Virus record (IMG/VR): IMGVR_UViG_3300042381_000722
Span: 1-34,286 of that record
Strand: one strand, 5' to 3'
Length of the DNA: 34,286 nt
DNA from: a virus
In this document: positions 24,159 through 31,846 of the stretch, in pieces
Layout of the letters: each line of letters starts with the position of its first letter
Position numbering within the stretch: the stretch's first letter is position 1
The notes under the pieces: generated by a model
Databases searched by the model: none
The model's input: only the letters and a program-made list of their open reading frames with translations
Told to the model about the DNA's origin: nothing
Made by a program: the position numbers and the translations under genes

Positions 24159-24734
24159 TTATTGCCCCCCATTCAGTGCAACCAGGCGCTTCTCGTAGGC
24201 CCAGATCATGTCCCTCACCGGCTTGACCACGCGCAGCGTGTCCTCGATCTGCTCTGCGCTCATAGACTCAGGCGGCAGCTTGTGGATCAGTTGCGAGAAC
24301 CAGCGCCGCGCATCGTATACCCACCCGGCGGCAATGTCCCTCACGCTCACGTCAGGCACTTCGTCCTGCTTGGGTTGGTCGCCCTCGCCCCCCGATTCAG
24401 CGTTAGCCTTGGCCTGTGCGACCACGCTGGCTCGGTCCTCGATCATCTTGAAGCCAGGCAAGAACAACTGGTCAGGATGGTAATGGGCATGATGGCGAAT
24501 GTATCGCTCGGCCACTGCCGTGCTGATCGTCACGTTCTCCCGCAGCCAATGCTGAAACGCTGGCCCAATGGTATCGCGGGCGCTGGTCAGTGCCATGCCT
24601 ACCTCGTTGGCGATTGAGCCAATCTCCTTGGCTGTGTCCTTTACGCCGTCCACAAGGGCCATGATGGCCTGATGCTTGCTGTTAATGTCCTCGGCCAGCG
24701 CCTGCGCTGCCGCCTTCTCGATCTCTTTATTCAT
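24159..24734 (-). CDS. Early-operon protein, DUF3102-like
   Basis: A 191-residue protein from ATG 24734, with the good ribosome site AAGGAGA upstream; the open frame continues to 24866, but that part is a shadow. The helical N-terminal half (KEIEKAAAQALAEDINSK, IGSIANEVGMALTSARDTIG, then FQHWLRENVTISTAVAERYIR) matches proteins of plasmids and phages in which a WLxxNxxIS-x-RTAxRY motif binds DNA-like or replication partners. The role could be regulatory or in late control. It is the last early gene before the terminase. Confidence 0.65.
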   Translation of the reverse strand: MNKEIEKAAAQALAEDINSKHQAIMALVDGVKDTAKEIGSIANEVGMALTSARDTIGPAFQHWLRENVTISTAVAERYIRHHAHYHPDQLFLPGFKMIEDRASVVAQAKANAESGGEGDQPKQDEVPDVSVRDIAAGWVYDARRWFSQLIHKLPPESMSAEQIEDTLRVVKPVRDMIWAYEKRLVALNGGQ

Positions 24735-25242
24735 TGTGTGTGTTCTCCTTGTCTCCCTGTCGTTTGTTCCAAGAACGGTGCGCGGCTTTCCGCGAACTCT
24801 CGCGGGCCTGCTCGCTCTTTTGAAATCCGTTATGGGCCGTGAGCCCAAGCTGGCCCTGCATTTCAATGACGGCCTTTGATAGTGCGGCCCTGGTCACGCC
24901 GATCTTGCGGGCCAACTCCGAGTAGGAATGCGCCAAGGTGATCGAGGTGTCGCCCGCCGCCAGCAGAAAGGCGTAATAGCGCAGCGTCTTGTTGCCCTTC
25001 GCCTCGTTCAGATAGGTGACGATAGGGATAAGCATCCGGCTGGCCGTCTCCCGGCTCTCGCGCAAATGGTATTCGGCCAACATTAGGGCCAGCGCCTCGA
25101 CTTGCCAGGCAACCAGATCCAAGTCCTCGGCCCACTCTTGGGCAAGGGTGTCGATCTCGCCGGCCATGTCTGGCCGGTGGGAGGTTTCTAGTTTATCCAG
25201 CGGGTTTTCTCCCATGCTGGCGAAGCGTCGAATGTCAATCAT
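24727..25242 (-). CDS. Helix-turn-helix phage regulator
   Basis: A 171-residue protein. The C-terminal half contains a helix-turn-helix (SYSELARKIGVTRAALSKAV, about 105-124). The N-terminal half is helical and acidic. The tail is Lys/Arg-rich. It is the penultimate early gene before the late operon, so it is a candidate late-gene activator or replication control protein. Its 3' end overlaps the next gene by eight bases and its ATG overlaps the upstream stop. Confidence 0.7.
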   Translation of the reverse strand: MIDIRRFASMGENPLDKLETSHRPDMAGEIDTLAQEWAEDLDLVAWQVEALALMLAEYHLRESRETASRMLIPIVTYLNEAKGNKTLRYYAFLLAAGDTSITLAHSYSELARKIGVTRAALSKAVIEMQGQLGLTAHNGFQKSEQARESSRKAAHRSWNKRQGDKENTHNE

Positions 25243-25457
25243 AAGCTAAATTCCCTCCTTGCCCGTCGTATCTGTTTGGCCCGCAGTTGGGCAAAGTGCC
25301 TGGCGTTGTGTTCTACTGATGCCGGTGAGCGGCGATGCCACTTGCAGCAATAGACGCAAAGGTAAGTGTCCTGATCTGGGAAATACTTGCTCGCCCGCAA
25401 AGCCTGGCGCTCGGAGTCGTAACCCCGCTTCCATAGGCACGCTTCCGATTTCCTCAC
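25239..25457 (-). CDS. Small zinc-ribbon-like protein
   Basis: A 72-residue protein with Cys/His pattern C-x2-KRGY near the start and LCVYCCKWHRR (about 33-43), as in small phage zinc ribbons. Helical segments are very basic (RAKQIRRARREF). It starts with GTG in a GTGA overlap (25454-25457) preceded by a GGAGGG-like site. A nucleic-acid-binding role is likely; partners unknown. Confidence 0.65.
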   Translation of the reverse strand: MRKSEACLWKRGYDSERQALRASKYFPDQDTYLCVYCCKWHRRSPASVEHNARHFAQLRAKQIRRARREFSL

Positions 25458-25645
25458 GCCGCCCTCCCCTCATTTAGCCGTAGGGTCACCCCGGCAATCT
25501 CAACAGACGCAGCGGCAAACAATACGGCCGCCTCGGCCACATCTTGGCCGACTGCCGCAACCAACCATTCTGCCGGTCTGCCATTGTTGAGGCTTGGCCT
25601 GCCCTCTCGTAGTTCGGCCAACTTTGCTTTGCGTGTCTTTTTCAT
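25454..25645 (-). CDS. Small hypothetical early protein
   Basis: A 63-residue protein: a basic N terminus (MKKTRKAKLAELREGRP), then a helical, Ala/Val-rich second half (AEWLVAAVGQDVAEAAVLFAAA). It is the first gene after the 138-bp non-coding gap, coupled by GTGA to the zinc-ribbon gene. No family was recognised. The hydrophobic helix may be amphipathic, not transmembrane. Confidence 0.55.
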   Translation of the reverse strand: MKKTRKAKLAELREGRPSLNNGRPAEWLVAAVGQDVAEAAVLFAAASVEIAGVTLRLNEGRAA

Positions 25646-25783
25646 TGGTTTTGTTAGCCATTCGGGTTCGGCCCTACAGACCTTGGGCGGACGTGACGAA
25701 AGGAACGTCCGTCCTTGGTCTTACGGGAACCCCCTACCCCATACTTAATACTATAAGGGTCGTAGGGGGGGGGTTGAGGGGGG
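25646..25783 (-). promoter_or_regulatory. Intergenic control region with palindrome and G/C runs
   Basis: A gene-free gap inside the early operon. CGGACGT (25688-25694) and ACGTCCG (25705-25711) form a 7-bp palindrome with a 10-base loop, in the leader of the 25645 gene. On the minus strand TATAGT (25755-25750) could be a -10 box; the expected -35 position reads CTCAAC, which is poor. The segment also has runs of nine and six G (plus strand, 25765-25773 and 25778-25783). A regulated internal promoter for the last four early genes is my best reading. Confidence 0.35.
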
Positions 25784-27016
25784 TCAAAAGGGGTCATTTG
25801 AGGGCTTTCTATCGGCCAATTTCAGACGCCAAATCGGGTCTTTTCCGTTGTCCAAAGCGACCACTTCTACGCCGACCTCGGCCAATGCTTTCGGGTGGTC
25901 TTTGATGCATTTCCGCCATGCCGCAATGGCATTATTGTCGGGAAAGGTGCCACCCGATTTGATCGCTGCCGTCAGCGCCGAGCGGCTCGGCAACTCGCCG
26001 CCATTGGCCACCAGGGCCGCCCTGACCGCGTCGGCCCGCTCGGGTGCCTTGCTCACCCCAGCCTTGCCCGGCTGCCGCAGCTTGGCCGAGTCCAAGTCAT
26101 CCCTTGGGTTAAGCACCGGGCAGGCCCACTCGAAGACCGTGGCCGGCACCGGGGCGAACTCCCTCAGGCTCGACTCCATGACAAAACAACTCTCCTCCTC
26201 GTGCTGGGTGAAAGTCACGATGGCATCAGGGTCGCGGGCCATCACCCCTGACCCCGAGATGCGGTCCATGGCATCCTTGCCCGCCTGGTTGCCCTTGGAA
26301 AAGTGTGCCGCAAAGCAAATTGCCGCCCCGCACTCGTCGGCAAACTGCTCGAGCTCAAGCATCAGGCTGGCCATGTCGCCGGCCGCATTCTCATCGCGCC
26401 CGCCATAAGTCTTATAGATCGGGTCGAGGATGATGACCTTGAGCCCACCAGGCACCTCCTTGACCCTCTGGCGGGCCGCAGAAAGCATAATGGAAAGGTC
26501 GTAGCACTTACCCCGCAGATTCCACGTCAGGAGGTTGTCGTGGATCTCTGGCGGCAATTTGCCGTCCACGGCCACCTCGCGGAACGTGGCGATCCACTCC
26601 ATGCGTCGGGCCGCCGTGCAGCCGTCGAGCTCGAGGTTGACGTAGAGCACCGCCCCTTGTTCGCACTTGAACTTGCCCAGCCACTTCCCGCCCGAGGCCA
26701 CCGCCAGGGCCAAGTCGCATAGAGTCCACGTTTTGCCCATCTTGGACGAACCACCAATGACCAGTTTGCGCTTCTGCCGCAGGATGGCCCCTTCTTCGCC
26801 ACCGTTTGGGCCGCAGATCAACAGCCCCGGGGTCTGCGCCTTGAGCGCAAAGAGGTCATTGCCCTTGAGCCAAGGCGGCAAGCTGTCTTGAAAGCCTTCC
26901 TCCGGATCATCGGCCACCTTCAGCGTGTGGATCTTCGGCGCTTCGTCCTCGTCCATGCCCTTGGTTTCCATGTAGGCCGCTTCGCCGGCTGGTTGTGCTT
27001 TGTGAATCTTACGCAT
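25784..27016 (-). CDS. RepA/KaiC-like hexameric ATPase, replicative helicase candidate
   Basis: A 410-residue protein from ATG 27016, which overlaps the primase stop by eight bases; the longer open frame to 27283 is a shadow. RecA-fold core: Walker A VIGGSSKMGKT (86-96), ENLEL-like VNLELDG (126-132), Walker B VIILDPIY (194-201) and AAHFSKGN (236-243), as in RepA-type helicases. The C-terminal region (about 300-410) is a separate helical domain that could bind DNA. It unwinds the fork together with the primase next door. Confidence 0.85.
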   Translation of the reverse strand: MRKIHKAQPAGEAAYMETKGMDEDEAPKIHTLKVADDPEEGFQDSLPPWLKGNDLFALKAQTPGLLICGPNGGEEGAILRQKRKLVIGGSSKMGKTWTLCDLALAVASGGKWLGKFKCEQGAVLYVNLELDGCTAARRMEWIATFREVAVDGKLPPEIHDNLLTWNLRGKCYDLSIMLSAARQRVKEVPGGLKVIILDPIYKTYGGRDENAAGDMASLMLELEQFADECGAAICFAAHFSKGNQAGKDAMDRISGSGVMARDPDAIVTFTQHEEESCFVMESSLREFAPVPATVFEWACPVLNPRDDLDSAKLRQPGKAGVSKAPERADAVRAALVANGGELPSRSALTAAIKSGGTFPDNNAIAAWRKCIKDHPKALAEVGVEVVALDNGKDPIWRLKLADRKPSNDPF

Positions 27017-27899
27017 CGAAAAACTCCACTCGTTGAATTGTTCCATCCTCCCGCTGCCCATTAGGCAGGCGGACAAATTGTGACTTGAGCCAGGTCTTCG
27101 GGTCGCCGCCCAAGCGCACGGCCTCCTCCATGAATTTGCGGTCCTCGGCCTCGTCCTTGGCCACATACCAGCCGTGCAGGGATTTGCTGCCGCTGAAGAC
27201 CACCATCCGCAGCTTGCGGTATTCGGAGAGCCAAATATGCCTGGCTGCCTGCTCGTCTGGCGTAGCGCCGTCATCGAACTCAACTACGATATTCTGGCGT
27301 GGCCCCGTGTTGTCCAAGGTGTGCGCCGACAACTCGCCGTCCGACTTCCGCTTGCCCTCGCGGGCCGACATGGCGTTCGGCACGACGAACTCCCACAGGT
27401 GAAGCTGTCCGCGCACCTCCTCGAGCGGCAACGTCTCAAACTTGGCCACGCCCTGGCCAATGCAAACCAATGCGCCCTTGCCCACCATGTCCGCCAAAAA
27501 GAACCACGGGTCGGCTTCGAGCGCGTCTTTGACCGTAAAGGCCGAAGCCTCCCGCAACTTCTCCAACGTCCAGCCGCGAGCCTTCGACAGCCGGCGGCAC
27601 TCGCCTTGCAGTGTGCGATTCGGCACCGGCCACGGCCGCCTGCGCGCCGTGCCGGTCGAAGGCGTCACCTCGTAGGCCGTCTGGATAGCCGACAGGATCT
27701 CCCGATCCGGCGTAAAGCGTGCCGTGTCCTCCCGCACCGCATCCACCATCTGCCGGATGATGCGATAGGCCCGAGGGTGAGTAACGCCATCGTCCCGCAG
27801 CAGACAGGCCCAATGGTAAATCTGGGAGTGCAGGCTGCCGGCCACCTTCTTGCGGCGGTTCGGGTTGCGGCACCAGGCGAGGAATTTGCTGTTGGTCAT
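27009..27899 (-). CDS. AEP-type primase
   Basis: A 296-residue protein. Its C-terminal two-thirds carry archaeo-eukaryotic-primase signatures: VVEFDD (205-210, metal-binding Asp/Glu), SGSKSLHGWY (236-245, with the sxH-type motif) and RLPNGQR (277-283). The N-terminal 90 residues are helical and basic, and may bind DNA. It makes primers for phage replication with the RepA-like helicase encoded immediately downstream. Its ATG lies in an ATGA overlap with the shifted-frame end of the methyltransferase. Confidence 0.85.
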   Translation of the reverse strand: MTNSKFLAWCRNPNRRKKVAGSLHSQIYHWACLLRDDGVTHPRAYRIIRQMVDAVREDTARFTPDREILSAIQTAYEVTPSTGTARRRPWPVPNRTLQGECRRLSKARGWTLEKLREASAFTVKDALEADPWFFLADMVGKGALVCIGQGVAKFETLPLEEVRGQLHLWEFVVPNAMSAREGKRKSDGELSAHTLDNTGPRQNIVVEFDDGATPDEQAARHIWLSEYRKLRMVVFSGSKSLHGWYVAKDEAEDRKFMEEAVRLGGDPKTWLKSQFVRLPNGQREDGTIQRVEFFDA

Positions 27900-27902
27900 C
27901 GT

Positions 27903-29615
27903 TTAGCCTCCACAATCGGCGTCTGCCCCTCGTCCAAGGTCGTGTTGATTCCTTTGCCCATCCGCGCCGTCAGCGGGTTGGCGAGCGCAGGCAAATATGC
28001 GGCCCGTGTAGGCATCTTGGCCGTTAAGCCCCCCCCCCTGGTGCGCGCCGTCTGTCAGTGCTCCGACTGTGTATGGCACTAGATTAGCCCCCCCCTGTGC
28101 AAAGATGTCTTGATTTGCGTAGCCGGGACTTCCGTTTTCTCTTCGCAAAGTTGCGGCAACGGATGCGGGCCAGCGACCGTCTCCAACGCCTCCCGCAGCA
28201 TCGGCGGCAACTCCTTGCCCCTTTTCTCTGCTCGGCGCAGGATTCCGGCACACGCTTTCTGACTCAAATAAAACCGTTGCGGCAGCGGCCCCGTCTCCAA
28301 GACATCCGACAACGAACACACGGCGACGGCGCTGGGCCACTCCGAACCACTGTGCGTCCAGCACCCGGTAGGCAAACCCATACCCCAATGCCCCCAACGC
28401 CCCAAGGAAGGCTCCAAAATCCCTTCCTCCGTCTGATGACAGGACGCCGGGGACGTTTTCCCAGACAATCCATCGAGGCCGCTGACGTTGAGCGATCTCA
28501 AGAAATGTAAGCATGAGTCCACCTCGCGGGTCGTGGAGTCCTTTGCGGAGGCCGGCGACACTGAAGGATTGGCAAGGCGTTCCTCCGACCAGAAGGTTGA
28601 TTGCTCCCAAGTTCCATGATTCATGGCGCGTCATGTCCCCCAAGTTCGGCACTTGCGGCCAGTGATGCGCCAAGACTGCGCTCGGAAACTTCTCCACCTC
28701 GGCAAAGGCCGCAGGCTCCCAGCCCAGCGGTTCCCATGCGACCGAGGCCGCTTCGATCCCGCTGCATACGGAGAGGTAGCGCACGCCCTCCTTGTGCTGC
28801 GCGGCAATGCGCTTGCCAATCCACGCCATGCAGGGAACGGCCATGCTGTTTCCCAGCGCCTTGTAGCGCGGCCCATCCGGGCAGTCCTGCGGCGACTTGC
28901 CGCGCCACGGGATGAGTGTGTGATCGTCGGGAAATCCCTGCAATCGCTCGCACTCTCGCGGGGTGAGTCTGCGGACGGCCATTGCTTGCCGCAGAAATTG
29001 GTAATTGTGCTCCGCTCCAGACCGCAAAGCCTGTGCTGTTGGGTTTTCCAGTTGCCCCCCACCAGAAGCCCACTGAACTTGCACGGCCTCTTGCGCCACG
29101 ACATCCATCCCGCGATCCGCGCAGGGCGATGAGTCGTGGCGGGCTTGCAGGGTTCTGGCTATGTCGCCGCCAAACGCAATCGCTGGCGGATGCGCCCCTG
29201 CTGCAAGAGGATGGCATGGCCCCCCATCCTTGGGCGCTGAATAGTTGCTTGGGCTTGTTATCTGCGTTGTGTCGAACGCGATAGCGACCGCAGCGTGGTT
29301 TGTTGATTCCGCCGCTTTGAGCGTTGGCGACAACTCCTCGTTGTTTCCTTGGCCCAATGATCCTTGATTGGAATAAAACCCAACTGCGTGCTGCTGGCCG
29401 CTTGAGCGCACAGCAAACATCGGGTCGCCCTCCTGCCCCACGCCCGTCATTTGCTTGTCTCGCAGTTCCTTGTTGAGCGTCATGCCGTTGATGGGAATCG
29501 CCACCCCCTGCGTAGCCGCCGCATCCAGCGTGTAGCTCGTTCCGTCCTCGCTCCACCCGCGCCCATTCTGGGCTTTTTCGCGGGTAGTTGTGTCTTGGAT
29601 GGCGATGGGTTTCAT
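27903..29615 (-). CDS. Circularly permuted C5 cytosine DNA methyltransferase, 3' frameshift
   Basis: Transfers a methyl group from SAM to cytosine C5. The 570 residues hold all core motifs in permuted order: target-recognition-like part 1-210, motif IX RRLTPRECERLQGFPDD (215-231), motif X ALGNSMAVP (253-261), then motif I LSVCSGIEAA (281-290), catalytic PCQ with Cys348, motif VI ENVPG (386-390), motif VIII QRRRRVFVV (428-436), then more TRD-like sequence. The last about 30 residues look out of frame: one base over, the sequence reads NPLTARMGKGINTTLDEGQ and ends at TGA 27896-27898 in ATGA with the primase. Internal GTG 28781-28779 after AAGGAGG could start a short form. It may protect phage DNA from host restriction. 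Confidence 0.85.
   Translation of the reverse strand: MKPIAIQDTTTREKAQNGRGWSEDGTSYTLDAAATQGVAIPINGMTLNKELRDKQMTGVGQEGDPMFAVRSSGQQHAVGFYSNQGSLGQGNNEELSPTLKAAESTNHAAVAIAFDTTQITSPSNYSAPKDGGPCHPLAAGAHPPAIAFGGDIARTLQARHDSSPCADRGMDVVAQEAVQVQWASGGGQLENPTAQALRSGAEHNYQFLRQAMAVRRLTPRECERLQGFPDDHTLIPWRGKSPQDCPDGPRYKALGNSMAVPCMAWIGKRIAAQHKEGVRYLSVCSGIEAASVAWEPLGWEPAAFAEVEKFPSAVLAHHWPQVPNLGDMTRHESWNLGAINLLVGGTPCQSFSVAGLRKGLHDPRGGLMLTFLEIAQRQRPRWIVWENVPGVLSSDGGRDFGAFLGALGALGYGFAYRVLDAQWFGVAQRRRRVFVVGCLGDGAAAATVLFESESVCRNPAPSREKGQGVAADAAGGVGDGRWPASVAATLRRENGSPGYANQDIFAQGGANLVPYTVGALTDGAHQGGGLNGQDAYTGRIFACARQPADGADGQRNQHDLGRGADADCGG
28029..28095. repeat. Two homopolymer tracts in methyltransferase TRD
   Basis: Plus-strand C10 at 28029-28038 and C8 at 28088-28095. 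On the coding strand each is a G-run preceded by CA or CCA and followed by GC/CT, so both encode Gln-Gly-rich segments, and the two look like copies of one another. One base fewer in the G10 would put the following sequence in the frame that joins the primase. They are candidates for slippage, either real or technical. Confidence 0.7.
28079..28624 (-). CDS. Overprinted gene within the methyltransferase
   Basis: A 181-residue open frame from ATG 28624, in the +1 frame relative to the methyltransferase and inside its catalytic region. The sequence is not random: from memory, phage proteins ending in a pattern like LSDVLETG, FYLSQKACAGILRRAEKRGK and ELPPMLREAL recur widely and always over cytosine methyltransferase genes. 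The C-terminal 55 residues form two basic helices, consistent with a nucleic-acid- or protein-binding module. The first 100 residues are Ser/Thr-rich and less structured. Function unknown. Confidence 0.65.
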   Translation of the reverse strand: MNHGTWEQSTFWSEERLANPSVSPASAKDSTTREVDSCLHFLRSLNVSGLDGLSGKTSPASCHQTEEGILEPSLGRWGHWGMGLPTGCWTHSGSEWPSAVAVCSLSDVLETGPLPQRFYLSQKACAGILRRAEKRGKELPPMLREALETVAGPHPLPQLCEEKTEVPATQIKTSLHRGGLI

Positions 29616-29807
29616 TCACTCGCCGCCCTCCTTCCACTCCCGGCTCGCTTTGATGAACTGGTAGTAGGCCGCATTCACCGTCTGCTCGTCCATGTGTCCG
29701 CCGCCGGCCGGCAAGGCCCAGAACAACTGCTTGGCCAAGTTGCGCGCCTCGTTGCGCTCTTTGGCTAGGCGCAGGATGGCGCTGTCGATGTAGTTAGTTG
29801 CTTCCAT
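29616..29807 (-). CDS. Small hypothetical early protein
   Basis: A 63-residue protein from ATG 29807, preceded by a clear GGAGG; the open frame to 29885 is a shadow. It is helical and charged (NYIDSAILRLAKERNEARNLAKQLFWAL, then EQTVNAAYYQFIKASREWKEG). Its stop abuts the methyltransferase ATG (29615). No family was recognised. Confidence 0.65.
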   Translation of the reverse strand: MEATNYIDSAILRLAKERNEARNLAKQLFWALPAGGGHMDEQTVNAAYYQFIKASREWKEGGE

Positions 29808-29809
29808 AA

Positions 29810-30118
29810 CTAACTTCCCTCCGGCGCATCCATAACCCAGACGATGCTGGACACGCGGATGTCTATTCCGCGCTCGTGGCCCCATGTTGCGCGGCTTTCA
29901 CCGATGCCAGTAATGTGGACCCACGCGCTATTGATGATTCGCGCTCCAGTAAAGCGAAAGATTTCGCCTGTGTCTAACTTGAGGGCGTAATCAAACTCAT
30001 CCACGCACGCCTTCGCCAACGCCTCCGACCCGCAAAGTTGCAGGGCTTGCAACTGATCCTTATGAAGCTCCCGCATATAGTCAGGAGTTGCGGTCCAATC
30101 ATTGTCTGACTCGCTCAC
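29810..30118 (-). CDS. Small hypothetical early protein
   Basis: A 102-residue acidic protein. The start is a GTG in a GTGA overlap (30115-30118). The helical N-terminal half (MRELHKDQLQALQLCGSEALAKACVDEF) is followed by a beta-rich half (EIFRFTGARIINSAWVHITG). Composition and coupling support a real gene; no family was recognised. Confidence 0.6.
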   Translation of the reverse strand: MSESDNDWTATPDYMRELHKDQLQALQLCGSEALAKACVDEFDYALKLDTGEIFRFTGARIINSAWVHITGIGESRATWGHERGIDIRVSSIVWVMDAPEGS

Positions 30119-30366
30119 TCTGCACCTCCTTCCACCCCGACAAACTGCGTGTCGTTGTCACACAGAAGCGCGTAGAAGCATCCGCTGTCCGCCTGCTTCG
30201 GAAGCATGGCCGAAACAATGCGCGTGCAAGTCTTGCGCTCGTTGCAGATGGCAATAGCCTTGCTATTGGCCGCCTCCTGCTCGCACGCCATTGATGCAAA
30301 CGTCCAGATGTTGCTGCCCACCGGCCGCTCGACGATGAAGTAATATTGCCGCAGTTCTTCGTTCAT
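30115..30366 (-). CDS. Small hypothetical early protein
   Basis: An 83-residue protein with a beta-rich start (RQYYFIVERPVGSNIWTFASM), then a helix-like ACEQEAANSKAIAICNERKT and a final Cys-containing strand segment. It starts in ATGA overlap with the RecB-like nuclease (30363-30366) and ends in GTGA overlap with the next gene. No family was recognised. Confidence 0.55.
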   Translation of the reverse strand: MNEELRQYYFIVERPVGSNIWTFASMACEQEAANSKAIAICNERKTCTRIVSAMLPKQADSGCFYALLCDNDTQFVGVEGGAE

Positions 30367-31199
30367 GCCGCCTCCTTCATCTCAGTCTGCGGCCTCGGGT
30401 CATACCCCTTCCGAAAGCGCCACACCGCGCACATCTGGCAAAACGCCTCATAGGCCGCGACCATCTTCTCCTTGTCGTGCTTGACCACCTCGAGGCGGCC
30501 CGGCTCGGTGCTGCTGATAAAGAGATTGGCCGCGACAACGTGCTTGAGGTGCTGGGGGCCGTAATGCGTGGCCGCGTAAGCTGCAAGCTGGAGGAGGTGC
30601 TCGTCGTAGGCTTCAACCTTCTCGTCGGGCTTTGTTTTTTTTGTCTTAAAATCGCAAATACCCATCTTCCCGAAGCCATCGCCCCAGGTGAACAGCGCAT
30701 CCACGCGGCCGGCAAAGCCATGCACCGCATTGACCAGGACAATTTCGGAATGCGTGACTTTGACGCCGACAGACCGCATCCACTCTAGCACCGGCTTAAC
30801 GAATGGCCGCATCTCCTCGCTCGGCTCCTCGGCGCTGCCGCGCATCAGGTTCTCGATCGCGTTGTGTATCTTGGTCCCGAGGTCAGCCGCCTGGGTCACC
30901 TGGCTCATCGCGTGCTCAATGGCGCGATCTGCAAACCGTTCCACTGGCTCCTCGCCCTGCGGCCCAGGGATGACGATGGCCGCCTTGGCCACTTCGCGCA
31001 TTTTCCACTTGGTCAGTTGCGGCTTGTCCAAAATGTCGATGATGTTTGTGACCGATGGCAACAGGTTCAGCTTGCGCGCATCGCGCAGCGTTGTGTTGCG
31101 GGTGTCTCCGCCGTCCTTGGTCGGCACCGTGTGGCACGGTTTTCCGTCCAGTGAATACCAATGTGACCCGCTCATTGCGGGGCGTGTTATGATAGCCAT
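30363..31199 (-). CDS. RecB/Cas4-like PD-(D/E)XK nuclease
   Basis: A 278-residue DNA nuclease. RecB-like active-site order: His112 in GTKIHNAIE, Glu152 in SEIVLVN, Asp167 in GRVDALF, Asp183-Phe-Lys185 in CDFKTKK, then a QLAAYA helix. It resembles the exonuclease used in phage recombination. It is followed by three small genes and preceded by an SSB-like gene, so it belongs to the replication-recombination cassette. The 80-bp gap upstream (31200-31279) contains GC-rich near-palindromic runs and no gene. Confidence 0.85.
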   Translation of the reverse strand: MAIITRPAMSGSHWYSLDGKPCHTVPTKDGGDTRNTTLRDARKLNLLPSVTNIIDILDKPQLTKWKMREVAKAAIVIPGPQGEEPVERFADRAIEHAMSQVTQAADLGTKIHNAIENLMRGSAEEPSEEMRPFVKPVLEWMRSVGVKVTHSEIVLVNAVHGFAGRVDALFTWGDGFGKMGICDFKTKKTKPDEKVEAYDEHLLQLAAYAATHYGPQHLKHVVAANLFISSTEPGRLEVVKHDKEKMVAAYEAFCQMCAVWRFRKGYDPRPQTEMKEAA

Positions 31200-31279
31200 T
31201 GCAATCGTAAGGGTTGCGGGGCGGAGGGGCTGCGGCTTCCCGTCGAAAGTTGGCCGCGTTGCCTCCCCGCCCCTATTCC

Positions 31280-31810
31280 TCAGAACGGATCTCCGCCCTT
31301 GACCGGCCCGAGCACCTCGAGGTCGGAATCATCCGACTTAGGTGACGAGTCACCACCGACTTTGGCGAAGGCGTTGACCGCCGGCACCTTGTCCGCGTAG
31401 TCCTCCAACACCGGGGCAATGCCCGTGATGTTGTTGTAGGTCTTGCCGTTGCGGGCCTCCTCGGCCGACACGGTGATCTGCGCGCCCTGGCCCTTGAGGG
31501 ATTCGGTGTCCCAGCCCGCTTTTGGCACCTCGCCTGTCCATGCTTTGATGAACTTGGTCAGGTTAGCCTTCGGCCCGCTGGTGATCTTCATCTCGCGGGT
31601 GGCAATCTTGTGGAGTTGGCCGCTCTTGGTCTTCACACCGAAGACGAAGCGCGTCACGTCCACCTTCTCCATTTCCTCGGATTCATACTTCTTGCGATCC
31701 ACTCCGTAGAGATCGATCACGTCGGTGCAAACTGCGAGGTAGGTTCCGGCCGGTGGTGGTGGCCCCATGTCCGCCAATCCGCCGCCGCTTGATTCTGGTA
31801 TCTTTGCCAT
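31280..31810 (-). CDS. SSB-like single-strand DNA-binding protein candidate
   Basis: A 176-residue protein. The N-terminal 110 residues are beta-rich (GTYLAVCTDVIDLYGV, TRFVFGVKTKSG), consistent with an OB-like fold. The C terminus is a flexible acidic tail (DSDLEVLGPVKGGDPF) that ends in Asp-Pro-Phe, like the protein-recruiting tip of bacterial SSB (IPF). Genes of this kind accompany RecB-like nucleases in phages. It may cover single strands and guide the nuclease and resolvase. A start at ATG 31810 with AAGAGAA is supported. Confidence 0.7.
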   Translation of the reverse strand: MAKIPESSGGGLADMGPPPPAGTYLAVCTDVIDLYGVDRKKYESEEMEKVDVTRFVFGVKTKSGQLHKIATREMKITSGPKANLTKFIKAWTGEVPKAGWDTESLKGQGAQITVSAEEARNGKTYNNITGIAPVLEDYADKVPAVNAFAKVGGDSSPKSDDSDLEVLGPVKGGDPF

Positions 31811-31846
31811 GTGTGTTCTCTTTTCTATTGGTGCTTAGTTGTTCAG

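Noticed and set aside
25746-25759. T7-promoter-like TAATACTATAAGGG on the plus strand
   Set aside because: Resemblance only: the match to the T7-type consensus is partial, no single-subunit RNA polymerase gene is present and no plus-strand gene follows.
27174-28082. 302-codon plus-strand frame opposite the primase
   Set aside because: Antisense shadow; Arg/His/Leu-rich with no domain pattern, while the minus frame has clear AEP motifs.
28621-29637. 338-codon minus-strand frame over the first half of the methyltransferase
   Set aside because: Arg/Gly/His-rich, random-looking translation with no motif, unlike the +1 overprinted frame at 28079-28624.
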